Assembly (NCBI GenBank): GCA_039029915.1
Contig: JBCCFD010000491.1
Span: 1 to 5,751, forward strand
Reading direction: 5' to 3'
From: QQUD01 sp039029915
GTDB lineage: Bacteria > Chloroflexota > Anaerolineae > Promineifilales > Promineifilaceae
Length of the DNA stretch: 5,751 bases
Part shown: positions 1-5,160 of the stretch, one piece after another
Position numbering within the stretch: position 1 is the stretch's first letter
Layout of the letters: each line of letters begins with the position of its first letter
Translations under genes and position numbers: made by a program
Notes under the pieces: generated by a model
What the model was told of the DNA's origin: nothing
Seen by the model: the letters and a program-made list of their open reading frames with translations, nothing else
Database searches by the model: none

Positions 1-693
1 AATAGACGTTGGGGCCAGATGCTTGGCGGCGATAGCGCCCGCAACGGCTGTTCTCACGTCGGTTAAGAGCCCTTCATCAAGCAATACGGCCGTTGGCTGC
101 CCCGTTTTTTGATTAAACGCCAGCATCATGCCGTTGCTCGTTGGTAAACCAAGCTTTGGATTATCAAAAAAACCAGAAGCGATTTTAATGACGTAATGGT
201 CGTTACCTTTTATCAAACCGTATTTGATATGCACTTCCCCATTGTCCATCAGCAGTTCGCCTACCGGCGGCACGACAGAGTTTCCAAGAGAGTATTGTTT
301 GAAACCCCACTCGATTAATTGGAGTAAATTTTGCGGTGGAATTTGTTGCAAGATGGTCTCGATCTGGGCTTTGTTGATGATTTTGGGTGATGGATTTGGT
401 GTTGAGGAGGAAACGGCCGTTTCCTCCTCATATTTCTTTTCCTGTGACCCCAGCATCATTTGCGGTATGTCCATCGTGCAAATAATCATTAGAATCAAAA
501 CGATGCCAATGGCAATTGTCCAAAAACCATTGCCTAGACCACCATTTCCAAGCAGGCCGTCAATGATTTTTGACAACCCTTCACCCACTAGGCCAATACC
601 CATTCCCCCAATTAAAACAAGCCAAGGCGTCGGGCTATTGAGCACCTGCCCTAAACGCCCCTTTATCTTCTGGATTGAGGGTAAATGTATCAT
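1..693 (-). CDS. Ornithine cyclodeaminase/mu-crystallin family protein with N-terminal membrane anchor (5' part; continues past left edge)
   Basis: The minus-strand frame is open from ATG at 693 to the window edge (231 codons seen). Residues from about 104 match the ornithine cyclodeaminase/mu-crystallin family: a VHIKYG stretch (153-158), IKIASGF (169-175) followed by DNPKLGLP, then LLDEGLLTDVRTA (204-216) leading into GAIAAKHLAP. Members are NAD(P)-dependent enzymes acting on amino or imino acids (ornithine cyclodeaminase, ketimine reductase, alanine dehydrogenase types). The Rossmann half lies outside the window, so cofactor and substrate cannot be read. Residues 1-103 are not part of the usual fold: a basic N-terminus, hydrophobic segments at about 22-40 and 57-74, then a Ser/Pro-rich linker (83-103). 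N-in/C-in topology would leave the enzyme in the cytosol. The start is supported by GGGGGA just upstream and by the ATGA overlap with the regulator's stop, implying coupled translation. Family membership is secure; the function is not. Confidence 0.87.
   Translation of the reverse strand, partial: MIHLPSIQKIKGRLGQVLNSPTPWLVLIGGMGIGLVGEGLSKIIDGLLGNGGLGNGFWTIAIGIVLILMIICTMDIPQMMLGSQEKKYEEETAVSSSTPNPSPKIINKAQIETILQQIPPQNLLQLIEWGFKQYSLGNSVVPPVGELLMDNGEVHIKYGLIKGNDHYVIKIASGFFDNPKLGLPTSNGMMLAFNQKTGQPTAVLLDEGLLTDVRTAVAGAIAAKHLAPTSI
86..93. repeat. ACGGCCGT palindromic word, site 1
   Basis: In the enzyme gene, codons 201-203 (Thr-Ala-Val). One of six copies in the window; the others are at 413, 3750, 4617, 5314 and 5708. 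Confidence 0.9.
403..430. repeat. Perfect 28-bp palindrome inside the enzyme gene
   Basis: The left half TGAGGAGGAAACGG (403-416) is exactly reverse-complemented in 417-430 with no loop, centred on ACGGCCGT. It encodes residues 89-97 or so of the linker between the membrane anchor and the cyclodeaminase fold, and remains in frame. Confidence 0.95.
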
Positions 694-1427
694 GTTCCCC
701 CTAACGTAATAGATAGTTCTCTGGCGGATTCAATGATCACCTGGGCGTACTCCTCAACTTTTGCCAAAGTCACCCTGACAGTTGGCCCAGATATTCCCAT
801 AGAAGCTACGGCTCGTCCTGTGCCATCATACACGGGCACAGCAATACAGCGGACCCCAAACTCATGTTCTTCATCATCAACAGCATATCCCCGTTGCCGG
901 ATTTGCTCTAGGTGAAGTCGAAGCTGATCCCTTGACGTAATTGTTCGTGGCGTAAAAGAAGGCAACTCTTTTGATATCGGATAGTCATCAAAAGCGATCA
1001 AACATTTACCTATGGCTGTGCAGTGGTTGGGAATGAGCCGCCCTTCCCCGCTAACAACCCGAAGCTGTGCTTTAGACTCAACATCAGCAATAACTAAAGC
1101 ATGTTCTTGAGAGTAAATAGCAACGTGTGCATTCTCACCTGTTTTGTCTACAAGTTCTCTCAAAATAGGCAATGATTGCTCCCTAAGCGGCAGATTGTTG
1201 GTTGAACTTTTAACAAGCTCTTGAACTTTTGGCCCCAATAGATAGCGACGTGAGTTTGGATCTTTCATGGCAAAATCATGCTCAACAAGAGTATGAAGCA
1301 TTCTTGTAATACTGCTCTTATCCACCTCAATACATTTAGAAAGCTCAGTAACACCAAGCCCCTGATCTGATTGGCTCAACAACTCTAAAACGGTCAGCCC
1401 GCGCGACAATGATTGAATCTTTTTCAT
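690..1427 (-). CDS. IclR-family transcriptional regulator
   Basis: A 245-residue protein of normal IclR length. Residues 4-65 form the winged helix-turn-helix (opening IQSLSRGLTVLELL, recognition helix around 36-48 with KSSITRMLHTL). The effector-binding domain follows from about 80, with the family hallmarks HCTAIGKCLIA (135-145) and GYAVDDEEHEFGVRCIAVPV (180-199), then GRAVASMGISGP. IclR proteins bind operators as dimers or tetramers and respond to small metabolites, usually controlling adjacent catabolic or transport genes. I place the start at 1427 because MKKIQSL is the usual family beginning and AGGA lies 6 nt upstream. The frame extends to an ATG at 1520, but that longer form would run through the gene's own likely -10 box. 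The stop overlaps the next gene's start (ATGA), so the two are cotranscribed. It diverges from the transporter genes, which makes it the obvious candidate regulator of both arms. Confidence 0.95.
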   Translation of the reverse strand: MKKIQSLSRGLTVLELLSQSDQGLGVTELSKCIEVDKSSITRMLHTLVEHDFAMKDPNSRRYLLGPKVQELVKSSTNNLPLREQSLPILRELVDKTGENAHVAIYSQEHALVIADVESKAQLRVVSGEGRLIPNHCTAIGKCLIAFDDYPISKELPSFTPRTITSRDQLRLHLEQIRQRGYAVDDEEHEFGVRCIAVPVYDGTGRAVASMGISGPTVRVTLAKVEEYAQVIIESARELSITLGGT

Positions 1428-1461
1428 GAAAAATCCTATAAAAACCCTTGTTTTGTTGCGC

Positions 1462-1489
1462 ATTATACACCAAATTGTGTTTTTGAAAA
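1462..1489 (-). promoter_or_regulatory. Candidate sigma70-like promoter for the iclR-type gene
   Basis: On the minus strand a perfect TATAAT (-10) sits at 1467-1462, with TTTTCA (4 of 6 to TTGACA) at 1489-1484 and a 16-bp spacer. The -10 lies about 35 bp before the chosen start at 1427, giving a short leader. An imperfect palindrome ACACCAAATTGTGT (1467-1480) lies in the spacer and could be an autoregulatory operator. Confidence 0.6.
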
Positions 1490-1505
1490 GACTTATTCCT
1501 ATTTG

Positions 1506-1534
1506 TTGACACTGGTGCAATACTTGTGTATATT
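1506..1534 (+). promoter_or_regulatory. Strong sigma70-like promoter for the transporter genes
   Basis: TTGACA (1506-1511, perfect -35), a 17-bp spacer, and TATATT (1529-1534, 5 of 6 to the -10 consensus). Transcription would begin near 1541, leaving a leader of about 140 nt before the permease start. ACAC (1509-1512) and GTGT (1526-1529) are inverted within the element, echoing the ACAC/GTGT palindrome in the opposing promoter, so the same regulator could act on both. The promoter call is good; the operator is inference. Confidence 0.7.
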
Positions 1535-1578
1535 AACCAGCAAATATTTGAGATTTTTGTAAAACTATCTGAATGTTT

Positions 1579-1622
1579 TATGTAGTTTCGATATGCAGTA
1601 AAGAGAAGGCGATAACTACATA
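1579..1622 (+). repeat. 9-bp perfect inverted repeat in the permease leader
   Basis: TATGTAGTT (1579-1587) is exactly inverted as AACTACATA (1614-1622), with a 26-nt loop. It lies in the predicted untranslated leader, so it could fold as an RNA stem-loop or act as a protein site. There is no T-run behind it, so it is not an intrinsic terminator. Confidence 0.45.
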
Positions 1623-1670
1623 GGTAAATTGACTTTATTTAATTAAGCATCCCCTCAATTTATCAATGAT

Positions 1671-1684
1671 AGGAGGAACAATTG
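1671..1684 (+). promoter_or_regulatory. Consensus ribosome binding site with TTG start codon
   Basis: AGGAGG at 1671-1676 is followed by a 5-nt spacer and TTG at 1682. An in-frame TAG at 1670-1672 closes the reading frame upstream, and the next in-frame ATG is at residue 68, well inside the conserved membrane domain. TTG is therefore the only plausible start. Confidence 0.88.
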
Positions 1685-2746
1685 TCAGCATTACCTGCTC
1701 CCAAACCATTGGCTCAGTTTAGAGCGCGTCTATCAAACTATCCTGAGGTTGTCGTCCTCATTAGTTTTATTCTTGTTTTCCTCTACTTCACCATCAATGC
1801 GGAAAATTTCTTAAGCCTGCTTTCACTAACAAACATCTTGACGCTTGCTAGCATTAAGGGGGTTTTTGTTCTGGGTGTTGCTATGCTCATGATTTCTGGA
1901 GAATTTGACCTCTCCGTAGGATCAACCTTGGCCGTAGCAGCCTATGTATTTGCTATTTTAATGGAATTTGGCTTAATTATTGGTGATGTACAAATATTAG
2001 CACCAGGTCTAAGCTTTTTAGCGCTCATTGTCTCCCTAATAGTGTCTGCTATTTTGGGATTAATCAACGGCCTCATTGTAACCCGCTCGGGCATCCCTTC
2101 ATTTATCGCGACCTTAGGAACTATGTTAGCCTTTCGCGGAATTGCACGCGCTATGGGGAATTCAGAACTTGCAAGAGTTTCGGGGAATGCTGATGTGGTA
2201 CGCTTTACAGGGGAGCCACCTACTTTATTTTACGCCCTAAATGGCGACATTAACTTCATCAATCAACTGGCTGAACCTGCTGGTGGTGCCAGATATGCTA
2301 TCGTTTGGTTCTTCATTTTGGTTGCTATTACTGTTCTTGTGATGCGTTTTACTCGCTATGGTAGTTGGGTTTACGCAACAGGTGGCAATCGGGATGCCGC
2401 CCTAGCCCAAGGGGTGCGAGTCGACAGCGTCATTGTGACCAATTTTATTATTACCGGTATTCTGGCAGGATTTGCAGGCGTCATGCAATTTACATCAAGG
2501 CCCGCCATCGACGCTGCTCGTGGTGAAGGATGGGAGCTAATTGCGGTTGCCGCCTGTGTCATTGGTGGCATCTGGCTTCAAGGTGGCTTTGGCACCATCA
2601 TCGGTGCAGTGCTGGGTATATTACTTCTACAAATGGTGGAGCAGGGTCTTATTCTGACAGGCACTGATATTCAATTTTTCCAGATAGCCGTTGGGTTTAT
2701 CTTAATTTTATCAGTTATCAGCAATACCTATCTCAGTCGTCAATGA
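1682..2746 (+). CDS. RbsC/XylH-type sugar ABC transporter permease
   Basis: A 354-residue polytopic membrane protein of the BPD_transp_2 family (ribose/xylose/galactose-type importers). A first helix spans about 22-38, and the family signature GEFDLSVGS is at 73-81. An INGLIVTRSGIPSFIATLGT stretch follows in the middle. The cytoplasmic loop YATGGNRDAALAQGVRV (around 231-247) is the segment expected to contact the ATPase. The late motif ACVIGGIWLQGGFGT (from about 291) leads into the final helices. Length is close to the family norm. It opens the plus-strand transport cluster and is separated from the binding-protein gene by 316 bp. A second permease of the same family lies downstream, suggesting a heterodimeric pore. 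Substrate cannot be deduced from this subunit; the E in GEFDLS is shared with xylose-type permeases, but that is weak evidence. Confidence 0.93.
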   Translation: MSALPAPKPLAQFRARLSNYPEVVVLISFILVFLYFTINAENFLSLLSLTNILTLASIKGVFVLGVAMLMISGEFDLSVGSTLAVAAYVFAILMEFGLIIGDVQILAPGLSFLALIVSLIVSAILGLINGLIVTRSGIPSFIATLGTMLAFRGIARAMGNSELARVSGNADVVRFTGEPPTLFYALNGDINFINQLAEPAGGARYAIVWFFILVAITVLVMRFTRYGSWVYATGGNRDAALAQGVRVDSVIVTNFIITGILAGFAGVMQFTSRPAIDAARGEGWELIAVAACVIGGIWLQGGFGTIIGAVLGILLLQMVEQGLILTGTDIQFFQIAVGFILILSVISNTYLSRQ

Positions 2747-2763
2747 TGACTTTGGGGATTTTG

Positions 2764-2815
2764 GTAAATCACAATAAATTTCACAAAAAAGCAGCCATCG
2801 ATATTTGCGATTTAC
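2764..2815. repeat. Spaced inverted repeat, copy 1 (GTAAATCACA ... TGCGATTTAC)
   Basis: GTAAATCACA (2764-2773) is inverted as TGCGATTTAC (2806-2815) with one mismatch. Arm starts are 42 bp apart. It begins 17 bp after the permease stop. Copy 2 lies exactly 128 bp downstream with the same geometry. Confidence 0.55.
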
Positions 2816-2891
2816 TTTAACAAACATGTGAATGGAGGTTATGCCTATCGAAAAAACGTTTTGATTATTGATATTAGTTTTTTGATTTCAG

Positions 2892-2943
2892 GTAAATCAC
2901 AGAAAGATTTTAACGATAAATGCTCTTGAATTCTGTGACTTAC
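2892..2943. repeat. Spaced inverted repeat, copy 2 (GTAAATCACA ... TGTGACTTAC)
   Basis: GTAAATCACA (2892-2901) is inverted as TGTGACTTAC (2934-2943) with one mismatch. Arm starts are 42 bp apart, as in copy 1, and both copies continue into TTT after the right arm. Sequence between the arms is only weakly conserved between copies, so the arms and their spacing appear to be what is kept. A regulator site or hairpin is equally possible. Confidence 0.55.
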
Positions 2944-2945
2944 TT

Positions 2946-3000
2946 TGTAATTGACAGGATTTCCAGTGATGCCTTTTTAGAAACCTATTTGTCAATTACA
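2946..3000. promoter_or_regulatory. 11-bp perfect inverted repeat overlapping a TTGACA box
   Basis: TGTAATTGACA (2946-2956) is exactly inverted as TGTCAATTACA (2990-3000), with a 33-nt loop. The left arm contains TTGACA (2951-2956), a perfect -35 hexamer, but 17 bp later only a poor T-rich -10 (TTTTTA/TTTAGA, 2974-2981) is present. This could be an activator-dependent promoter for the binding-protein gene with an operator over it, or an RNA hairpin. The repeat itself is certain; its role is inferred. Confidence 0.4.
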
Positions 3001-3062
3001 TCAATCAAATCACAAAAACGCAGATAAAGTTGTAATTAATTCGAACTCGGAGGATAAGAAAT

Positions 3063-5075
3063 ATGAATTCGAAAAGTTTATTTAAAATGTTGCTGATGCT
3101 GGTTGTTGCGCTCTTCTTCCTTGGCGCATGCAGCACCCCTGAAGCAGAAGAACCGGCGCCTGTTGCGGAAGACAGCTCTACAGATTCTGCAGATGAAGAT
3201 ATGGAAGAAGATGAAGCCATGGACGAAGACATGGAAGAAGATGAAGCCATGGACGAAGACATGGAAGAAGATGAAGCTATGGACGAAGACATGGAAGAAG
3301 ATGAGGCCATGGCTGCTGACCCAAATCGTGATCTTGAATTCATCGCTGTTCAGCATGCTGAGTGCGCTTGGGACTCTTTTTGGTGTACAGTTCAAGCAGG
3401 TATTGAACAAGGTGCTGTTGACAACGGTGTGAACGTTACTATTTTGGCACCAGACGAATTTGACATCGATAAAACTGCTTCATTAATTGAACAAGCGGTT
3501 GCCGCACAACCCGACGGTATTATGCTTACCGTTACGGATGCAACCGTATTTGCTGATCCAATCCAATCAGCTATTGATGCTGGTATCCCGGTTGTTGCCT
3601 ATAACGCGGGGGCTGGTCCGATTGAAGATGGTATCCCCTACCTCACATATTTAGGACAAGATGAGTTTGCTGGTGGTTACTTAGGCGGCCAGCGCCTAGC
3701 GGCTAATGGTGGCACTTTGGGTGTTTGTGTAAATCACGTCCCTGGTTCAACGGCCGTTGCCCGCCGCTGTGCAGGTTTTGAACAAGCAATGGGTGAAGCG
3801 GGTATTGAGTATGTTGAACTCGTAACGAATGATGATCCTGCTGAATCAGCCACTATCATTGGCGATTTCTTCGCTGCGAACCCAGATGCTGACATTTTTA
3901 TGACGATGGGCCCCAACAGTGCGATTCCATTCTACGCCTTCTTGGATAATGAAGGGTTGGCTGCTGGTGATGTGACTCACGGCACTTTTGATAATAGCCC
4001 TGAAATCACTGAAAACATTATGAACGGCACAACGATGTTTGGTATTGACCAACAACCATTCCTTCAAGGATATGGCAGTGTGACGTCTTTGATGCTGGTA
4101 GCTCGCTATGGTATTTTGCCTGCGGGTCCAGTAACAGCTACAGGTCCTGGATTTATTACGGCAGACAGCTTGGGTGATTCACCAGGTGCTGATGCGCCAA
4201 TAACAATTATTGCTGTACAACATGCTGAATGTGCTTGGGATGCGTTCTGGTGCGTGGTTCAAAATGGTGCCACGACTGCTGCTGACAATATGAACATCGA
4301 TCTGCAGATTTTAGCACCTGATGAGTTTGACATTGACAAAACAGCCTCTCTGATTGAGCAAGCTGTGGCCGCTGCGCCAGATGCCATCATGTTAACCGTG
4401 ACGGATGCAACCGTATTTGCGGACCCGATCCAATCTGCTTTGGATGCTGGCATCCCAGTCGTTGCTTATAACGCTGGTGGTGGTCCAGTTGTTGACGGCA
4501 TCGATTATTCAACCTACTTAGGACAAGATGAGTTTGCTGGTGGTTACTTGGGCGGTTTACGCTTGGGTGCTGATGGCGGTACGCTGGGTGTCTGTGTGAA
4601 TCATGTGCCTGGTTCAACGGCCGTTGCACTCCGTTGCGCTGGTTTTGAACAAGCAATGGGTGAGCTTGGTATTGCTTACCAAGAACTCGTTACCAACGAT
4701 GACCCTGCTGAATCAGCCACCATTATTGGTGACTTCTTTGCTGCTAACCCTGAAGCTGACATCTTTATCACAATGGGCCCCAATAGCGCCGTTCCATTCT
4801 ATGCTTTCCTCGAGAACGAAGGCTTGGCTGCTGGTGACGTGATACACGGCACCTTCGATTTAAGCCCTGAAATCAGCGCGAACATTGAAAGTGGCGTCAC
4901 CATGTTCGGTATTGACCAACAACCATTCCTCCAAGGGTATGGTGCTGTTCAAGCATTGAACTTGATGGTTCGCCATGGTGTTGTTCCTGCACTACCAGTT
5001 ACCCCAACCGGTCCTGGCTTTGTCACTGTTGAAAACTTGGCTGTTGTTCAAGATTTAGCCGGTGAATTCCGCTAA
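3063..5075 (+). CDS. Tandem-duplicated sugar-type ABC transporter solute-binding lipoprotein
   Basis: A 670-residue secreted lipoprotein, about twice the usual binding-protein length. The signal peptide ends in lipobox LGAC with the lipidated Cys at 23. A Glu/Pro-rich stretch and four copies of an acidic 10-residue unit (44-83) form a stalk. Two complete periplasmic-binding folds of the ribose/galactose type (Peripla_BP_4-like) follow: domain A at about 90-364 and domain B at about 380-653, joined by a 15-17-residue linker. By hand alignment residues 93-364 and 382-653 are about 80% identical with no gaps. Each keeps an aromatic HAECAWD-FWC start (98-108 and 387-397), YLGQDEFAGGY, a single RCAGF arginine/cysteine (R235, R524), and FGIDQQPFLQGYG near the end. 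Each domain has four cysteines in matching places (101, 108, 222, 236, each +289). ATG at 3063 has GGAGGA 8 nt upstream. Substrate is probably a sugar or polyol but cannot be fixed. Confidence 0.95.
   Translation: MNSKSLFKMLLMLVVALFFLGACSTPEAEEPAPVAEDSSTDSADEDMEEDEAMDEDMEEDEAMDEDMEEDEAMDEDMEEDEAMAADPNRDLEFIAVQHAECAWDSFWCTVQAGIEQGAVDNGVNVTILAPDEFDIDKTASLIEQAVAAQPDGIMLTVTDATVFADPIQSAIDAGIPVVAYNAGAGPIEDGIPYLTYLGQDEFAGGYLGGQRLAANGGTLGVCVNHVPGSTAVARRCAGFEQAMGEAGIEYVELVTNDDPAESATIIGDFFAANPDADIFMTMGPNSAIPFYAFLDNEGLAAGDVTHGTFDNSPEITENIMNGTTMFGIDQQPFLQGYGSVTSLMLVARYGILPAGPVTATGPGFITADSLGDSPGADAPITIIAVQHAECAWDAFWCVVQNGATTAADNMNIDLQILAPDEFDIDKTASLIEQAVAAAPDAIMLTVTDATVFADPIQSALDAGIPVVAYNAGGGPVVDGIDYSTYLGQDEFAGGYLGGLRLGADGGTLGVCVNHVPGSTAVALRCAGFEQAMGELGIAYQELVTNDDPAESATIIGDFFAANPEADIFITMGPNSAVPFYAFLENEGLAAGDVIHGTFDLSPEISANIESGVTMFGIDQQPFLQGYGAVQALNLMVRHGVVPALPVTPTGPGFVTVENLAVVQDLAGEFR
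3192..3311 (+). repeat. Four tandem 30-bp units encoding an acidic decapeptide stalk
   Basis: Units start at 3192, 3222, 3252 and 3282, each encoding DEDMEEDEAM. Units 2-4 differ only at silent third positions and unit 1 has two further silent changes, so recent slippage or unequal exchange is likely and copy number may vary between strains. The peptide is nearly all acidic residues and Met, and lies between the lipid anchor and the first binding domain, consistent with a flexible charged spacer. Confidence 0.93.
3339..4154 (+). repeat. Internal gene duplication, unit A (first binding domain)
   Basis: Codons 93-364. It aligns without gaps to unit B at a constant 867-bp offset; for example the ACGGCCGT site at 3750 recurs at 4617. 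Identity is patchy: runs of about 30 identical bases (around the LGQDEFAGGY codons) alternate with stretches diverged at silent sites. Confidence 0.95.
3750..3757. repeat. ACGGCCGT palindromic word, in binding domain A
   Basis: Extended to AACGGCCGTT; codons 230-232 (Thr-Ala-Val). Its paralogous copy at 4617 is conserved through the domain duplication, so the two count as one origin event. Confidence 0.9.
4206..5021 (+). repeat. Internal gene duplication, unit B (second binding domain)
   Basis: Codons 382-653, partner of 3339-4154. The most divergent part relative to unit A is the helix after the first Cys pair (residues 399-415 versus 110-126). The interlobe and presumed ligand-contact motifs are almost unchanged. 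The tail after GPGF (654-670) resembles a normal family C-terminus, whereas unit A's tail is remodelled into the linker. Confidence 0.95.
4617..4624. repeat. ACGGCCGT palindromic word, in binding domain B
   Basis: Codons 519-521 (Thr-Ala-Val). It sits in a block of 20 bases identical to domain A although nearby silent sites have diverged. Confidence 0.9.
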
Positions 5076-5082
5076 TTAAGTA

Positions 5083-5131
5083 GAGAGAAGAGAGAGGAGA
5101 AAGCAGGATTTTCCGCCTCTCTTCTCTTTTC
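5083..5131 (+). terminator. Purine/pyrimidine hairpin, possible attenuator between binding protein and second permease
   Basis: A purine run (5083-5097, AGAGAAG/AGAGAGG type) is complementary to a pyrimidine run (5117-5131, CCTCTCTTCTC type), with eight outward pairs from GG/CC (the last G-T), then one mismatch and further pairs. The 19-nt loop can itself form a small GC-containing hairpin. A T/C-rich tract follows to about 5149. It begins 7 bp after the TAA and could partly terminate transcription or protect the mRNA 3' end, giving more binding protein than downstream permease. The T-run is interrupted by C, so full termination is doubtful. Confidence 0.5.
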
Positions 5132-5160
5132 TCTTATCTCTTTTCTTCACTGGGTGTGTT

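Larger units (their letters stand above)
2747..3062. other. 316-bp intergenic region with ordered inverted repeats
   Basis: AT-rich spacer between permease and binding-protein genes. It holds two copies of a spaced inverted repeat (2764-2815 and 2892-2943), an 11-bp perfect inverted repeat (2946-3000), a lone AAATCACA (3007-3014), and a GGAGGA ribosome binding site (3049-3054) 8 nt before the ATG at 3063. No convincing protein gene or complete -10 box is visible. The arrangement implies that binding-protein expression is set separately from the upstream permease, by transcription initiation or by RNA structure. Confidence 0.6.

Noticed and set aside
224..709. 161-codon plus-strand frame
   Set aside because: It lies antisense to the cyclodeaminase-family gene, whose minus-strand translation has clear family motifs; the plus frame has none.
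1428..1520. N-terminal extension of the IclR protein from ATG at 1520
   Set aside because: It runs through the likely -10 box and has no family similarity; the start at 1427 has a ribosome site and the usual IclR opening residues.
2764..2943. CRP-type binding sites from the TGTGA/TCACA words
   Set aside because: The half-sites point the wrong way and are 42 bp apart, unlike the compact CRP arrangement TGTGA-N6-TCACA.
3005..3432. Overlapping frames on both strands through the acidic repeat (Ser/Met-rich, Phe/His-rich and Lys/Trp-rich products)
   Set aside because: They are by-products of a stop-free 30-bp repeat read in other frames; only the binding-protein frame has signal peptide, ribosome site and domains.
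3339..5021. Two separate binding-protein genes joined by a sequencing error
   Set aside because: The frame is continuous, the second domain has no signal peptide, start or ribosome site, and a short linker joins the folds, so a true fusion fits better.
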